Assembly: GCF_002795305.1 (NCBI RefSeq)
Contig: NZ_PGGC01000016.1
Location: 1-59,773 of the forward strand
Direction of reading: 5' to 3'
DNA from: Aeromonas cavernicola
Lineage (GTDB): Bacteria; Pseudomonadota; Gammaproteobacteria; Enterobacterales; Aeromonadaceae
DNA length: 59,773 nucleotides
A program made the translations under genes and the position numbers. Under the pieces are notes generated by a model that searched no databases, was not told where the DNA came from, and worked only from the letters and a program-made list of their open reading frames with translations. Positions 27,942 to 36,357 of this stretch are shown piece by piece; positions within the stretch are counted from its first letter, which is position 1, and each line of letters opens with the position of its first letter.

Positions 27942-27958
27942 GCCAATTTTAAATTGGC
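27942..27958. promoter_or_regulatory. Perfect 17-bp palindrome between the TetR gene and hldD (candidate operator)
   Basis: GCCAATTT (27942-27949), a central T and AAATTGGC (27951-27958) are perfectly symmetrical. The size is typical of a TetR-family operator. It overlaps a possible hldD -35 element (TTGGCT, 27954-27959) and lies 83 bp upstream of the regulator start, so it could control either divergent gene. A -10-like TTTAAT sits at 27974-27979. Binding is inferred. Confidence 0.45.
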
Positions 27959-28020
27959 TAACTATTACATAGCTTTAATAAGCAGTCACATGTAGCCATC
28001 AACAACGAGAGGCAAACTCC

Positions 28021-28977
28021 ATGATCGTAGTCACTGGCGGTGCTGGCTTTATCGGCAGCAATCTGGTTAAACAGCTGAACGCTCAAGGACGGACCGATAT
28101 CGTGGTCATTGATGACCTGACCGACGGCACCAAGTTCGTCAATTTGGTCGATCTGACCATTGCTGATTACATGGATAAAGATGAGTTCCAGGCGCGCGTT
28201 GTTTCTGGTGACGAGTTTGAAGAGTGGGACAACGGCATTGAGGTGATCTTCCACGAAGGTGCCTGCTCAGCGACCACCGAGTGGAACGGCAAGTTCATCA
28301 TGGAGGTCAACTACGAGTACTCCAAGGATCTGTTCCACTACTGCATCGAGCGTGAAATCCCGTTTATTTACGCCTCCTCTGCTGCGACCTACGGTGGCCG
28401 CAACGACAACTTCATCGAAGATCCCCAGTTCGAACAGCCGCTCAACGTCTATGGCTACTCCAAGCAGCTGTTTGACCAGTACGTGCGTCGCTGGATCCCT
28501 GAGATCAACTCCCAGGTGGTGGGCCTCAAGTACTTCAACGTCTACGGTCCGCGTGAGCAGCACAAAGGCTCTATGGCTTCCGTTGCCTTCCACCTCAACA
28601 CCCAGGTGAAGAAGGGTGAGAACCCCAAGCTGTTCGAAGGGTGTGACGGTTTCCCCAATGGCGGCCAGATGCGTGACTTCATCTATATCGACGATGTCTG
28701 CAAAGTAAACCTCTGGTTCTGGCAAAATCCGCAGCACTCCGGCATTTTCAACTGCGGTACTGGTCGGGCCGAGCCATTCCAGAACGTGGCGGAGGCGGTG
28801 ATCAAACACCATCAGCAAGGGGCCATCGAGTACATCCCTTTCCCTGATCACCTTAAGGGTCGCTACCAGAGCTTTACCCAAGCTGACATGACTAAGCTGC
28901 GTAGTGCCGGTTATGATGCCGAGTTCAAAACCGTGGCCGAAGGGGTGGCCGATTACATGGCTTGGCTCAATCGCTAA
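28021..28977 (+). CDS. hldD: ADP-L-glycero-D-manno-heptose-6-epimerase
   Basis: 318 aa. A short-chain dehydrogenase-type epimerase that makes ADP-L-glycero-beta-D-manno-heptose for the inner core of lipopolysaccharide. The NADP-binding motif GGAGFIGSN is at 6-14. The segment SSAATYG and the active-site YGYSK (YxxxK) follow, and [10 protein letters not shown] near the C-terminus is characteristic of HldD (RfaD). The ATG is preceded by GAGAGG. It opens the LPS core cluster, all on the plus strand, and a GC-rich hairpin (29007-29039) lies between it and the next gene. Confidence 0.97.
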   Translation: MIVVTGGAGFIGSNLVKQLNAQGRTDIVVIDDLTDGTKFVNLVDLTIADYMDKDEFQARVVSGDEFEEWDNGIEVIFHEGACSATTEWNGKFIMEVNYEYSKDLFHYCIEREIPFIYASSAATYGGRNDNFIEDPQFEQPLNVYGYSKQLFDQYVRRWIPEINSQVVGLKYFNVYGPREQHKGSMASVAFHLNTQVKKGENPKLFEGCDGFPNGGQMRDFIYIDDVCKVNLWFWQNPQHSGIFNCGTGRAEPFQNVAEAVIKHHQQGAIEYIPFPDHLKGRYQSFTQADMTKLRSAGYDAEFKTVAEGVADYMAWLNR

Positions 28978-29006
28978 CGTATAACGCGCATCGCGCTGAG
29001 ATAACG

Positions 29007-29039
29007 ACGCCGGGTGCCGGCTGATCCTGCCTCCGGCGT
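29007..29039 (+). other. Hairpin between hldD and the wahA-like gene
   Basis: ACGCCGG (29007-29013) and CCGGCGT (29033-29039) form a 7-bp GC-rich stem 29 nt after the hldD stop. There is no U-tract, so it may be a weak or factor-dependent terminator or an mRNA-stability element. Confidence 0.4.
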
Positions 29040-29090
29040 GATTATGTATGACACACTGCGCGCTCTTTTGTTGGATCGGGTAACTGCACC

Positions 29091-30851
29091 ATGAATATAT
29101 TGATGGCACTCTCCCAGCTCGAAGTGACGGGAGCTGAAGTCTATGCCACCACGGTTGGCAATGCGTTGACCGAACGTGGACACCAGATTTTTTATGTGTC
29201 AGATACCCTGACCAAGCCAACCCTTGGGCCCGTTTTCACCCTGAAATTTAACAAGCGCAGCCTGCTGCGTCGCTTCTGGCACGTCTTCTACCTCATCTAT
29301 CTCATCAAGAGGCACCATATCCAGTTGGTACATGCTCACTCCCGCGCATCTGGCTGGAGTAGTTATATTGCCTGCAAGCTGACTGGTACCCCAATGATCA
29401 CCACGGTGCATGGCCGCCAACCGGTGCATGCGTCGCGCAAGGCGTTCCATGCCCTCGGTGCTAGGGCCGTGGCTGTCTGTGAGGATATTGCCAAGCAGAT
29501 TGTCGACAACCTCGGGGTCGCGCCCAGCATCGTGCAGGTGCTGCGTAATGGTGTCGAAACCGACAAGTTCCAGCCGATGCCGGCTCCGGCAAACCCCAAG
29601 CCTGTTATTGCCATTATCGGCCGCCTAAGCGGTCCCAAAGGTGAACTTTGTTACCGCTTGCTTGACGAAGTGCTTGATCTTGATACCTATCAGGTGAAGG
29701 TGGTCAGTGGTAGCCCGTTACTGGCGCGCTTTTTACGTTTTCAGGATCAGGTTGAGTTTGTTGGGTATGTGGATGATATCCCCGCCTTGATGTCGCAATG
29801 CGATCTAGTGATTGGTGCCGGCAGGGTTGCTGTAGAGTCCTTATTGTGCGGTCGTCCAGTCTTTGCCGTTGGTGAGGCGAAGGCCATTGGGTTGGTGACA
29901 GAACAGAATCTGGCAGAGGCGCTGGCAAGTAACTTCGGTGATATTGGCCCTAGCGACCTGGTCATTGATTTTGCGGCGCTGCAGGGACAGCTGGTCTCTG
30001 CCTTGGCCAGTAAGAGGGTGCCGGAGACTATTCGGCAACGTATTCAGGATGAGTATGGCTTGCCGAGGATAATATCGGGGCTAGAGTCCATCTATCAGGA
30101 TGCCGTGGTTGAGACATTGCGCCGAGAAATGCCCATTATCATGTATCACCGCTTTATCGAGCAGGATAACGAGAAGGGAGTACATGGTACTTGGCTACCG
30201 ATCAAAATGTTCGAGTGGCATCTGCGCCTGATGAAGTGGCTCGGTTACGAAACCCTGACGTTTGGCGATCTAGCGGACAAGGGCTTTATCCATCGCCTGC
30301 AATACGGCAAGAAGTACCTGATGATCACTGCCGATGATGGTTATCAAGACAACCTGACTCGTATGCTGCCACTGCTGGAAAAATATGGTTATAAAGCCGT
30401 GGTCTACGTGGTCACTGGCGAGCAGTATAACCGCTGGGATGTAGAGCATCCTAGTAACCCAGATGCCCCCGTTGCATTGATGAATGGGGCTCAGATTAAG
30501 GCGCTAGCCGCTACTGGTCATGTGGAGATCGGGGGACACACGCTGACTCATTCCCGTCTGAGTAAGCTGTCACCTGAACAACAAGCCTATGAAATTCGAG
30601 AGAATAAACGTCAATTAGAAGCGTTGGTGGGTTATCCGCTGCTCTCATTTGCTTACCCCTACGGCGACATGAACGACAGTGCTAGAGAGCAAGCTATCCA
30701 GGCCGGATATCGTTTTGCGGTGGCCACCAACAGTGGGCCGAAAGCGATACATCAAGACCCTTATCAGATCCGTCGAATTGCCATCTTCCCTCGTACCGAT
30801 GCGTTTGGATTGTGGCGAAAAATTCGTGGCAATTATGTGTTTAGGAAGTAA
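29091..30851 (+). CDS. wahA: Bifunctional glycosyltransferase / polysaccharide deacetylase of the LPS core (WahA-like)
   Basis: 586 aa in two parts. Residues 1-340 form a GT-B glycosyltransferase of the GT4 type, with an N-terminal Rossmann half, VLRNGVETDKF near 150 and an ESLLCGRPVF nucleotide-sugar site near 249. Residues 345-586 form a NodB-type (CE4) deacetylase with motif 1 TADDG (413-417), motif 2 HTLTH (H483, H487) and motif 3 FAYPYGD (520-526), so the metal and catalytic residues are kept. Aeromonas WahA is known to add GlcNAc to the LPS core and deacetylate it to GlcN within one polypeptide, and the layout and location agree. The symbol is assigned on architecture and context. The enzyme is probably cytoplasmic or membrane-associated. 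Confidence 0.8.
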   Translation: MNILMALSQLEVTGAEVYATTVGNALTERGHQIFYVSDTLTKPTLGPVFTLKFNKRSLLRRFWHVFYLIYLIKRHHIQLVHAHSRASGWSSYIACKLTGTPMITTVHGRQPVHASRKAFHALGARAVAVCEDIAKQIVDNLGVAPSIVQVLRNGVETDKFQPMPAPANPKPVIAIIGRLSGPKGELCYRLLDEVLDLDTYQVKVVSGSPLLARFLRFQDQVEFVGYVDDIPALMSQCDLVIGAGRVAVESLLCGRPVFAVGEAKAIGLVTEQNLAEALASNFGDIGPSDLVIDFAALQGQLVSALASKRVPETIRQRIQDEYGLPRIISGLESIYQDAVVETLRREMPIIMYHRFIEQDNEKGVHGTWLPIKMFEWHLRLMKWLGYETLTFGDLADKGFIHRLQYGKKYLMITADDGYQDNLTRMLPLLEKYGYKAVVYVVTGEQYNRWDVEHPSNPDAPVALMNGAQIKALAATGHVEIGGHTLTHSRLSKLSPEQQAYEIRENKRQLEALVGYPLLSFAYPYGDMNDSAREQAIQAGYRFAVATNSGPKAIHQDPYQIRRIAIFPRTDAFGLWRKIRGNYVFRK

Positions 30852-30854
30852 TTA

Positions 30855-32069
30855 ATGCGTTGTACGCCCAGTGTTTGGCTTAATAGGGTAACGGTTGCCA
30901 CATATTCTATTTCATTAGGATTTGTTTTCTGTGGGTTATTTCTGGTGCCAGAGGGAAAAGCGCTACTCTCTAATTTATTGGTTATTTCAATTGTACTAGG
31001 ATTAATTAATTTTTTGGTGGGTAAGCGATCGGTCTTGAGGTTGCCTGTTCATCATTTACTCTGGGTTTTTTTAGGGTATGGTCTGTTTATTTTGGTCAAT
31101 CGATTTATTCATGGCGATCAATATGGAGTGATGCGCAGCCTCGTCTACGTTGTTCTTTTTGGGTTCTTCATGCCAAGGGAAAAAATAATTCTGACCGTTA
31201 CTCGCCATGCTATCCAAATAGGAGGAATAAGTCTTGGCCTACTGAGTATGTGGCAGGTTTATCACGGTATTACTCGAGTGGAGGGGTTTACTAATGCGAT
31301 TTTATTCTCGCAAGCTGCGTTAGCGCTGGCACTCCTCAACTGGTTTATTGGTTACGAGCGAGCCAATATGAGATGGGATAAGTTGGTCTCACTTATTGCC
31401 ATTATTATGTCGTTATATGCACTGTATGCCTCACAAAGTAGAGGCGTCTGGTTGGCGCTTATTTTAATATTGCCCATTATGCTATTTATTAGGACTAAAA
31501 AAAGACCTTTGAAATATGCTTTTATCATTTCTGGGCTATTTTTAGGGCTCATATTTTTTTATCAACAAAGCTCGATATTACAAGGCCGAATTAACGCTAG
31601 CCTCCACGATATACAAAAAGCTGAGGTGGGTACTTATCAGACATCATGGGGGCTGCGTCTCGTTGCTTGGCAAGGGGCGTGGCAAGGATTTCTATCGTCC
31701 CCTGTTATTGGTGTTGGCACAGAAGGTTTTGATGCCATCAAGAAACAATTAGTCGAAGAGGGTAAAAGCTCCCCGCTGTTATTACATCCCGCATTAGCTC
31801 ATTCACATAATCAATATATGCAGAACCTAATGATTCGTGGAGCATTCGGCTTCATTGCGTTGCTGTTATTGATGGGCTTGCCATCTTGGTGGGGGGGGCG
31901 TATTGGTGGCATATCATCCGTATTGGCCATGTATCCCATCATATTTGCAGTATACGGGCTTAGTGATGTCCCATTTGAACATCAAGCCATTGTTTACCTC
32001 TACACACTAGGACTGCTGTTTTTATGGCTGGACAGGACGGCACAAGACCAATTGGACCACATGCAATGA
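30855..32069 (+). CDS. waaL: O-antigen ligase family protein (WaaL-like)
   Basis: 404 aa, very hydrophobic, with about 10-12 membrane helices. The Wzy_C/WaaL region carries SRGVWLAL and, in the large periplasmic loop, HSHNQYMQNLMIRG, where ligases have their essential histidine. WaaL joins O-antigen from undecaprenyl diphosphate to the lipid A core on the periplasmic face. It lies in the core locus, which favours ligase over O-antigen polymerase (Wzy), but sequence alone separates these poorly. The gene is visibly AT-richer than hldD or wahA, begins 3 nt after the wahA stop, and its TGA overlaps the next ATG. Confidence 0.75.
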   Translation: MRCTPSVWLNRVTVATYSISLGFVFCGLFLVPEGKALLSNLLVISIVLGLINFLVGKRSVLRLPVHHLLWVFLGYGLFILVNRFIHGDQYGVMRSLVYVVLFGFFMPREKIILTVTRHAIQIGGISLGLLSMWQVYHGITRVEGFTNAILFSQAALALALLNWFIGYERANMRWDKLVSLIAIIMSLYALYASQSRGVWLALILILPIMLFIRTKKRPLKYAFIISGLFLGLIFFYQQSSILQGRINASLHDIQKAEVGTYQTSWGLRLVAWQGAWQGFLSSPVIGVGTEGFDAIKKQLVEEGKSSPLLLHPALAHSHNQYMQNLMIRGAFGFIALLLLMGLPSWWGGRIGGISSVLAMYPIIFAVYGLSDVPFEHQAIVYLYTLGLLFLWLDRTAQDQLDHMQ

Positions 32070-32752
32070 TTCCTATATTCGTTATCAGCTTAATTCGTAG
32101 TGCAGATCGCCGAGCTTCAGTTACGGCACAAATGGCCAATTTGGGTTTGCCATTTGAGTTTTGGGATGCGGTAGATGGTAAAAAGTTGGACCCAGAGACG
32201 ATTGCGCAAGTGGATTTTGCAGAGGCGCAGCGTTTTTGTGGTCATAAGCTGAGTTTGGGGGAGGTGGGGTGTGCGCTCAGTCATATCCGACTCTGTGAGA
32301 TGTTGGTTGCTAAGCAGATACCGCGCGCCATTATTTTAGAAGATGATGTTTACCTACATATGCATTTCAAAGAGATTGTGAACTCTGCCTGCCATAAATC
32401 GGATGCAGACATCATTTTTCTGATCCATGGTAAAGCCAAAAGTTGGCCATGGAAAAAAACGCTACCAGAGGGGTATCGGCTAGCCTCTTATGTATCCCCA
32501 AGTAAAGCCTCACAGCGCGGTATTATGTCAACAGCGGGTTATATTTTGACCCTTCAGGGTGCCCAAAAAATATTGAAGCATGCTTATCCAGTTCGCATGC
32601 CGGCGGATTATTTAACTGGGCGTCTACAGCTGAATAAATTAACAGCAGTCGGCGTAGAGCCATGTTGTGTGGATGTAAACATATTTTCTACAACCATAGA
32701 TGATAGAGACTATGGCCAGCACATAGTTAATCCTGTTAACACCTCAAGCTAA
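32066..32752 (+). CDS. Glycosyltransferase family 25 protein (LPS biosynthesis)
   Basis: 228 aa from the ATG in the ATGA overlap with waaL; an upstream start inside waaL is rejected. GT25 signatures are SLIRSADRR near the N-terminus, GEVGCALSH (65-73) and the DxD-like EDD in ILEDDVYL (92-94). Family members such as LgtB/Lex2B add galactose or glucose to lipooligosaccharide or core. The exact sugar is unknown. Translation is probably coupled to waaL, and like waaL the gene is AT-rich compared with its neighbours, suggesting the two moved together. Confidence 0.8.
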   Translation: MIPIFVISLIRSADRRASVTAQMANLGLPFEFWDAVDGKKLDPETIAQVDFAEAQRFCGHKLSLGEVGCALSHIRLCEMLVAKQIPRAIILEDDVYLHMHFKEIVNSACHKSDADIIFLIHGKAKSWPWKKTLPEGYRLASYVSPSKASQRGIMSTAGYILTLQGAQKILKHAYPVRMPADYLTGRLQLNKLTAVGVEPCCVDVNIFSTTIDDRDYGQHIVNPVNTSS

Positions 32753-32770
32753 TATCAGTATCACACTAGC

Positions 32771-33790
32771 ATGAATATGAACAAGATGATGAAGGCGTGG
32801 TTAGCTAAAGCGGTGATGAAGAAACAACCCGCTATTGTGGCGCGAACTGAGCCAATTCAAACCTTATTGGTGATTTGTTTTGATGCGATCGGGGATTTTA
32901 TTCTCTCATTGCCAGCTCTGGGCGCTTTACAGCTGCGTTATCCTGATGCGTCGATCGAGTTACTTTGCAGTCCGCGAAATGTCGTGTTAGCGCAGCAAGT
33001 AGCCGGGATTGCTGCTTGTCATGCCGTTGTATTAAATCGCGAACTGTTTGATAAACCAAGCTGGGCTTTATTACGTGGGCTGAGATCTCGGCACTTTGAT
33101 CTGGTTATCAATCTATTTGATGAACCTGATGCGGTGGCCATGGCCAAGATGCTTTATATCGCCCACGGTAAATTGTTATCGCTGCCCTTGCGTTATAAAA
33201 ATGAGGCGCAACAAAAGTTACAACCGCTATTTCGGGCAAAAGCCCGTGAAGTGGCGGCCGCTGTAAATCCACATTTTGTTTACCGTATGTTTGCCATCGT
33301 GGAAGGAGCGGTATCAGGGCCTTACTCAGTCCCTGCACCGTGCAACATGGCGTTTGATACCTCTCGCTTTGGTCGTTATGTCGTTGTTAACTTGGCAGGT
33401 AGTCAGCAAGGTAATTCTGTTACAGCACGGTTGCAGCAGGATATTTTAGCAGCATTACCCACCATCACTGGGCTTAGCTACCTCTGTTTTAGCCATACGC
33501 CAGTGGCGATCGAACGCCCCGATTTACGCTGTTGCTATCCCGATTCCATTCTTGATGCAGCGACGCTTGTGCGTGATGCGGTAGGAGTATGTTCTACCGA
33601 TACCGCGATCGTCCATATTGCGGCCTCTTATGCTGTACCCACGCTCATTTTGATGAACAGCGAACCTTGGCGTGAGGCATTTATTCCCCTGCACGGCCCC
33701 CACCATGTGCTCAAGGTGGCGGGCGACAGTCTTGATGCTCTCAAACCAGATGATGTGACGGCTGCACTGTGTCGCATGCTGGTCTCCTGA
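32771..33790 (+). CDS. Glycosyltransferase family 9 (heptosyltransferase-like) protein
   Basis: 339 aa. GT9 features are the N-terminal DAIGDFILSLPAL segment, which parallels the GDxxxxxP loop of heptosyltransferases, and the C-terminal CSTDTAIVHIAAS motif that contacts the nucleotide sugar. It is probably a cytoplasmic, membrane-associated enzyme adding heptose or a related sugar to the LPS core. Identity to WaaF, WaaC or WaaQ cannot be fixed from the sequence alone. It is followed directly by a second GT9 gene with which it shares fold but little obvious sequence. Confidence 0.75.
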   Translation: MNMNKMMKAWLAKAVMKKQPAIVARTEPIQTLLVICFDAIGDFILSLPALGALQLRYPDASIELLCSPRNVVLAQQVAGIAACHAVVLNRELFDKPSWALLRGLRSRHFDLVINLFDEPDAVAMAKMLYIAHGKLLSLPLRYKNEAQQKLQPLFRAKAREVAAAVNPHFVYRMFAIVEGAVSGPYSVPAPCNMAFDTSRFGRYVVVNLAGSQQGNSVTARLQQDILAALPTITGLSYLCFSHTPVAIERPDLRCCYPDSILDAATLVRDAVGVCSTDTAIVHIAASYAVPTLILMNSEPWREAFIPLHGPHHVLKVAGDSLDALKPDDVTAALCRMLVS

Positions 33791-33816
33791 ATTTTTTTGC
33801 CGCGTTAGAGGAACCT

Positions 33817-34911
33817 ATGGCGTTGATTAACAAGCTGCAACGAGCTCGTGATGTAGTTCGTCGCCAATTAGGTCGCTGGCTATTTGACCGTACTCGTGAA
33901 CGCCCTGCAGATGAGGATAAAAGCAAGGTCGTACTGCTCCGCTGGGACGCCAAGCTAGGGGATTCCATTGTATCCTCCTGGGTAGCCCGTGAGATCCATA
34001 AGGCGCAACCTGAGCGAGAAGTATGGGTGGTGACGACGTCAGGCATGGCACCGTTGTTTCGCGATTATTTCGGTGTTGATCGGGTGATCGAGATTGCCAA
34101 ACGCCCTAGCTATGGTGAGCTCAAGCAGCTTGCTCACCGTCTGGGCCGCGTTAGCTACTTGGTTCACCTAAGTAAATTATTGAAAATGAAAGATATTTAC
34201 TTTTTGAATCAGGTCGATGCTTGCCATGTTGCGGGCATTGATGATGCGCTCACCTGCATTGATATCAAGCTAGGGGCTCGCACCGCAGGGCGCCATTTTG
34301 CCGATAAATTTGCTGAGCTCTTGCTGGCAATGGGGATTACCTCGCCCGACACCCGTTACATCATCCCAGCTCGCCCTGAGTGGGATGTGGCATTAGCGCA
34401 GTGGTGGCCAGCAGATCAGGCGGTGATTGCGTTTAATCCATATGGTAATGGTCGTGCTCGTCGGCTCCGGCCTGCCAGCATTATTGCCATGCTGAATATC
34501 ATGTTGGCTAGAGGGGCGCAGAGTATTTGCCTGCTGTTTCCGCCCGGTTTAGCGCAGGAAGCAATGGCCTGTAAGGCCAGTGTCACTGATCCATCTCGGC
34601 TCCTGCTGTCACCCGAGTCACCATCACTTGGCGGTCTTTTTACGCAAATCCGTCACAGTGTTGGCTTGGTGTCGGTTGACACGGCAACCGTGCATATTGC
34701 TGCGGGACTTAGCGTGCCAGTGCTGGGGCTTTACAACCCAGACCTCGGCGGCGGGAGTGAGAATTTCGATGAGTGGCATCCTAATCAGCCGGATGCAACG
34801 GTGTTGTTTTCAACCGCGTCAGAGATGCAGGATATCAACAGCTTAGATATGCAAGCGTTCGAACATTCCTTCACAACATGGGTCGCATCGAGCGTGAATC
34901 CCCCCCACTAA
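33817..34911 (+). CDS. Glycosyltransferase family 9 (heptosyltransferase-like) protein
   Basis: 364 aa from MALINKLQRARD, with TTAGAGGAAC ahead of the ATG; the longer frame overlaps the previous gene by 22 nt and is less likely. The N-terminal LLRWDAKLGDSIVSSW loop and the C-terminal VSVDTATVHIAAGL motif are GT9 signatures. The middle region is unlike WaaC/WaaF. It probably transfers a heptose or other ADP/GDP-linked sugar in the core. It lies 26 nt after the preceding GT9 gene, and the pair probably builds successive core linkages. Confidence 0.75.
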   Translation: MALINKLQRARDVVRRQLGRWLFDRTRERPADEDKSKVVLLRWDAKLGDSIVSSWVAREIHKAQPEREVWVVTTSGMAPLFRDYFGVDRVIEIAKRPSYGELKQLAHRLGRVSYLVHLSKLLKMKDIYFLNQVDACHVAGIDDALTCIDIKLGARTAGRHFADKFAELLLAMGITSPDTRYIIPARPEWDVALAQWWPADQAVIAFNPYGNGRARRLRPASIIAMLNIMLARGAQSICLLFPPGLAQEAMACKASVTDPSRLLLSPESPSLGGLFTQIRHSVGLVSVDTATVHIAAGLSVPVLGLYNPDLGGGSENFDEWHPNQPDATVLFSTASEMQDINSLDMQAFEHSFTTWVASSVNPPH

Positions 34912-34967
34912 TGTGGCTGGTTATTCAGCCACAGCGTTAATCAATCGAGATACAGGGATTGCAGGAT

Positions 34968-36278
34968 ATGAATGAGAAGGTTGGAGCAGATAGGCTGTTT
35001 TATCTAGGCATCATCAGTGGTGTGCTGATGTTCCTGATGTTTTTTCAGTTTCAGCTCCTCACCGGTGACCAGACTCAGATGCTCTACAAGGGGTATCTGG
35101 GTGCTTACCAGGGGGTCTGGCTCAGCTATGGCAATGCGGCTAGTGCAGTAGGTAATGTGCCGGGGAGTCTATCGGCTTGGCTGATCGGTGGGCCGCTACT
35201 GCTGTGGGATTCACCTTATACCCCGATGATCCTGCTGCTAGCGATGCGACTGGTGGGCTTTTTGCTGTTTGATGCGGTGATCCGGCAGATATTTGGGGAT
35301 AGAGTGCGGTTGCTATTTTTGCTGCTGTGCTGGTTCAACCCTTGGTTTCAGTACGAGAGCCTGCTCTACAACCCCTCTTATCTGTTCCTCTTTTCCGCTA
35401 TGCACTGCTGGTCTGCGTGGCATATGCGCGAGCGAGCCTCGTTCTGGCACATGATTGTCCACCTGCTGGCTATCGGGATGGCCATGCAGTTGCACTACTC
35501 TTGGCCGTTGTTGGCGGTGATCTCGGCTTATCTGTTTTGGCGCCGAGTGCTCCACGTCAGTTGGCTGGGAGTGGTGGTGGCGGTATTGCTGATTGGGGCG
35601 TCACTGATCCCTTATGCACTCGAGGTGATGAATAACACCACGATTGTGCAGAATGTCGATCCCGAGGCGCGTCAGCGCTATATCGGCTGGGGGCTGGTCC
35701 ACGTCTACCCCGTCTTCAAGTCGGTGCTGTACTGGTTAAGGTACGGCTCTTGGCTATTTGCCAGCAAGCTGGTCAACGACACTCAGTTTATTTGGCTGGC
35801 GGGTCATGAGTATTGGCAGTTGGCAGCGGTTTGGTTGTGGCGCATGGTGGTCTATGGCGTTGGCGCAGCCACGGTGCTGCTGGCTGCGAAGGCCAATTGG
35901 CAGCTCTGGCAGACCATCCGCCCCCGTCTTTTGCGCAGTGATTGCGGGCCGATCAACGGAGAGACGTGGCTGGGCCTTTATGCGGTGGCGGCGGTGCTCG
36001 CGGTACTAACCAGCGCCGCGCTTTCTCCCATCATTTTCAACTACTGGCATCTGATGCTGGTCTTCCCCTACGCCCTGTTTCCCCCCTTGTTACTACTTGT
36101 GGGTTGGAGTAAGCGTTATCCCCAGTGGTGGGGAAGAGGATTGGTGGGCGCATCACTGTTTTGCTTACTGGTTAATGTGATTGCGGCGACCGACAGCACC
36201 AAGTTTTCCTTTCAAGCCGATTACCAACAGCAGGTGGAAGCCTATTTGCAAGAGGCTGGCTTGGTTCGTCAGCCGTGA
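34968..36278 (+). CDS. Polytopic membrane protein of the LPS locus, possible GT-C glycosyltransferase
   Basis: 436 aa from an ATG; a TTG three codons earlier is possible but too close to the ribosome site. There are about 10-11 hydrophobic helices rich in Trp, Leu and Tyr. The first extracytoplasmic loop reads LTGDQTQMLYKG, with an acidic residue placed as in lipid-linked-sugar glycosyltransferases of the GT-C fold (ArnT/PMT type). I do not recognise a named family. Its position at the end of the core cluster suggests transfer of a lipid-carried sugar or phospho-group to core or lipid A on the periplasmic side. Confidence 0.6.
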   Translation: MNEKVGADRLFYLGIISGVLMFLMFFQFQLLTGDQTQMLYKGYLGAYQGVWLSYGNAASAVGNVPGSLSAWLIGGPLLLWDSPYTPMILLLAMRLVGFLLFDAVIRQIFGDRVRLLFLLLCWFNPWFQYESLLYNPSYLFLFSAMHCWSAWHMRERASFWHMIVHLLAIGMAMQLHYSWPLLAVISAYLFWRRVLHVSWLGVVVAVLLIGASLIPYALEVMNNTTIVQNVDPEARQRYIGWGLVHVYPVFKSVLYWLRYGSWLFASKLVNDTQFIWLAGHEYWQLAAVWLWRMVVYGVGAATVLLAAKANWQLWQTIRPRLLRSDCGPINGETWLGLYAVAAVLAVLTSAALSPIIFNYWHLMLVFPYALFPPLLLLVGWSKRYPQWWGRGLVGASLFCLLVNVIAATDSTKFSFQADYQQQVEAYLQEAGLVRQP

Positions 36279-36286
36279 CAGGATGA

Positions 36287-36304
36287 GCCGCAACGGATTG
36301 CGGC
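36287..36304. terminator. Terminator-like hairpin at the end of the LPS cluster
   Basis: GCCGCAA, a CGGA loop and TTGCGGC form a perfect 7-bp stem 8 nt after the membrane-protein stop, between convergent genes. There is no U-tract, so termination would be weak or Rho-assisted. Confidence 0.4.
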
Positions 36305-36357
36305 AGTCATGCTTGATGGCGCTGGCGGGGTCGATCTGCCACCGTGACAGCTCGATT

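Noticed and set aside
28267..29220. A 317-codon open frame on the minus strand opposite hldD
   Set aside because: It mirrors the reading frame of hldD and crosses into the wahA-like gene; the composition is that of a shadow frame.
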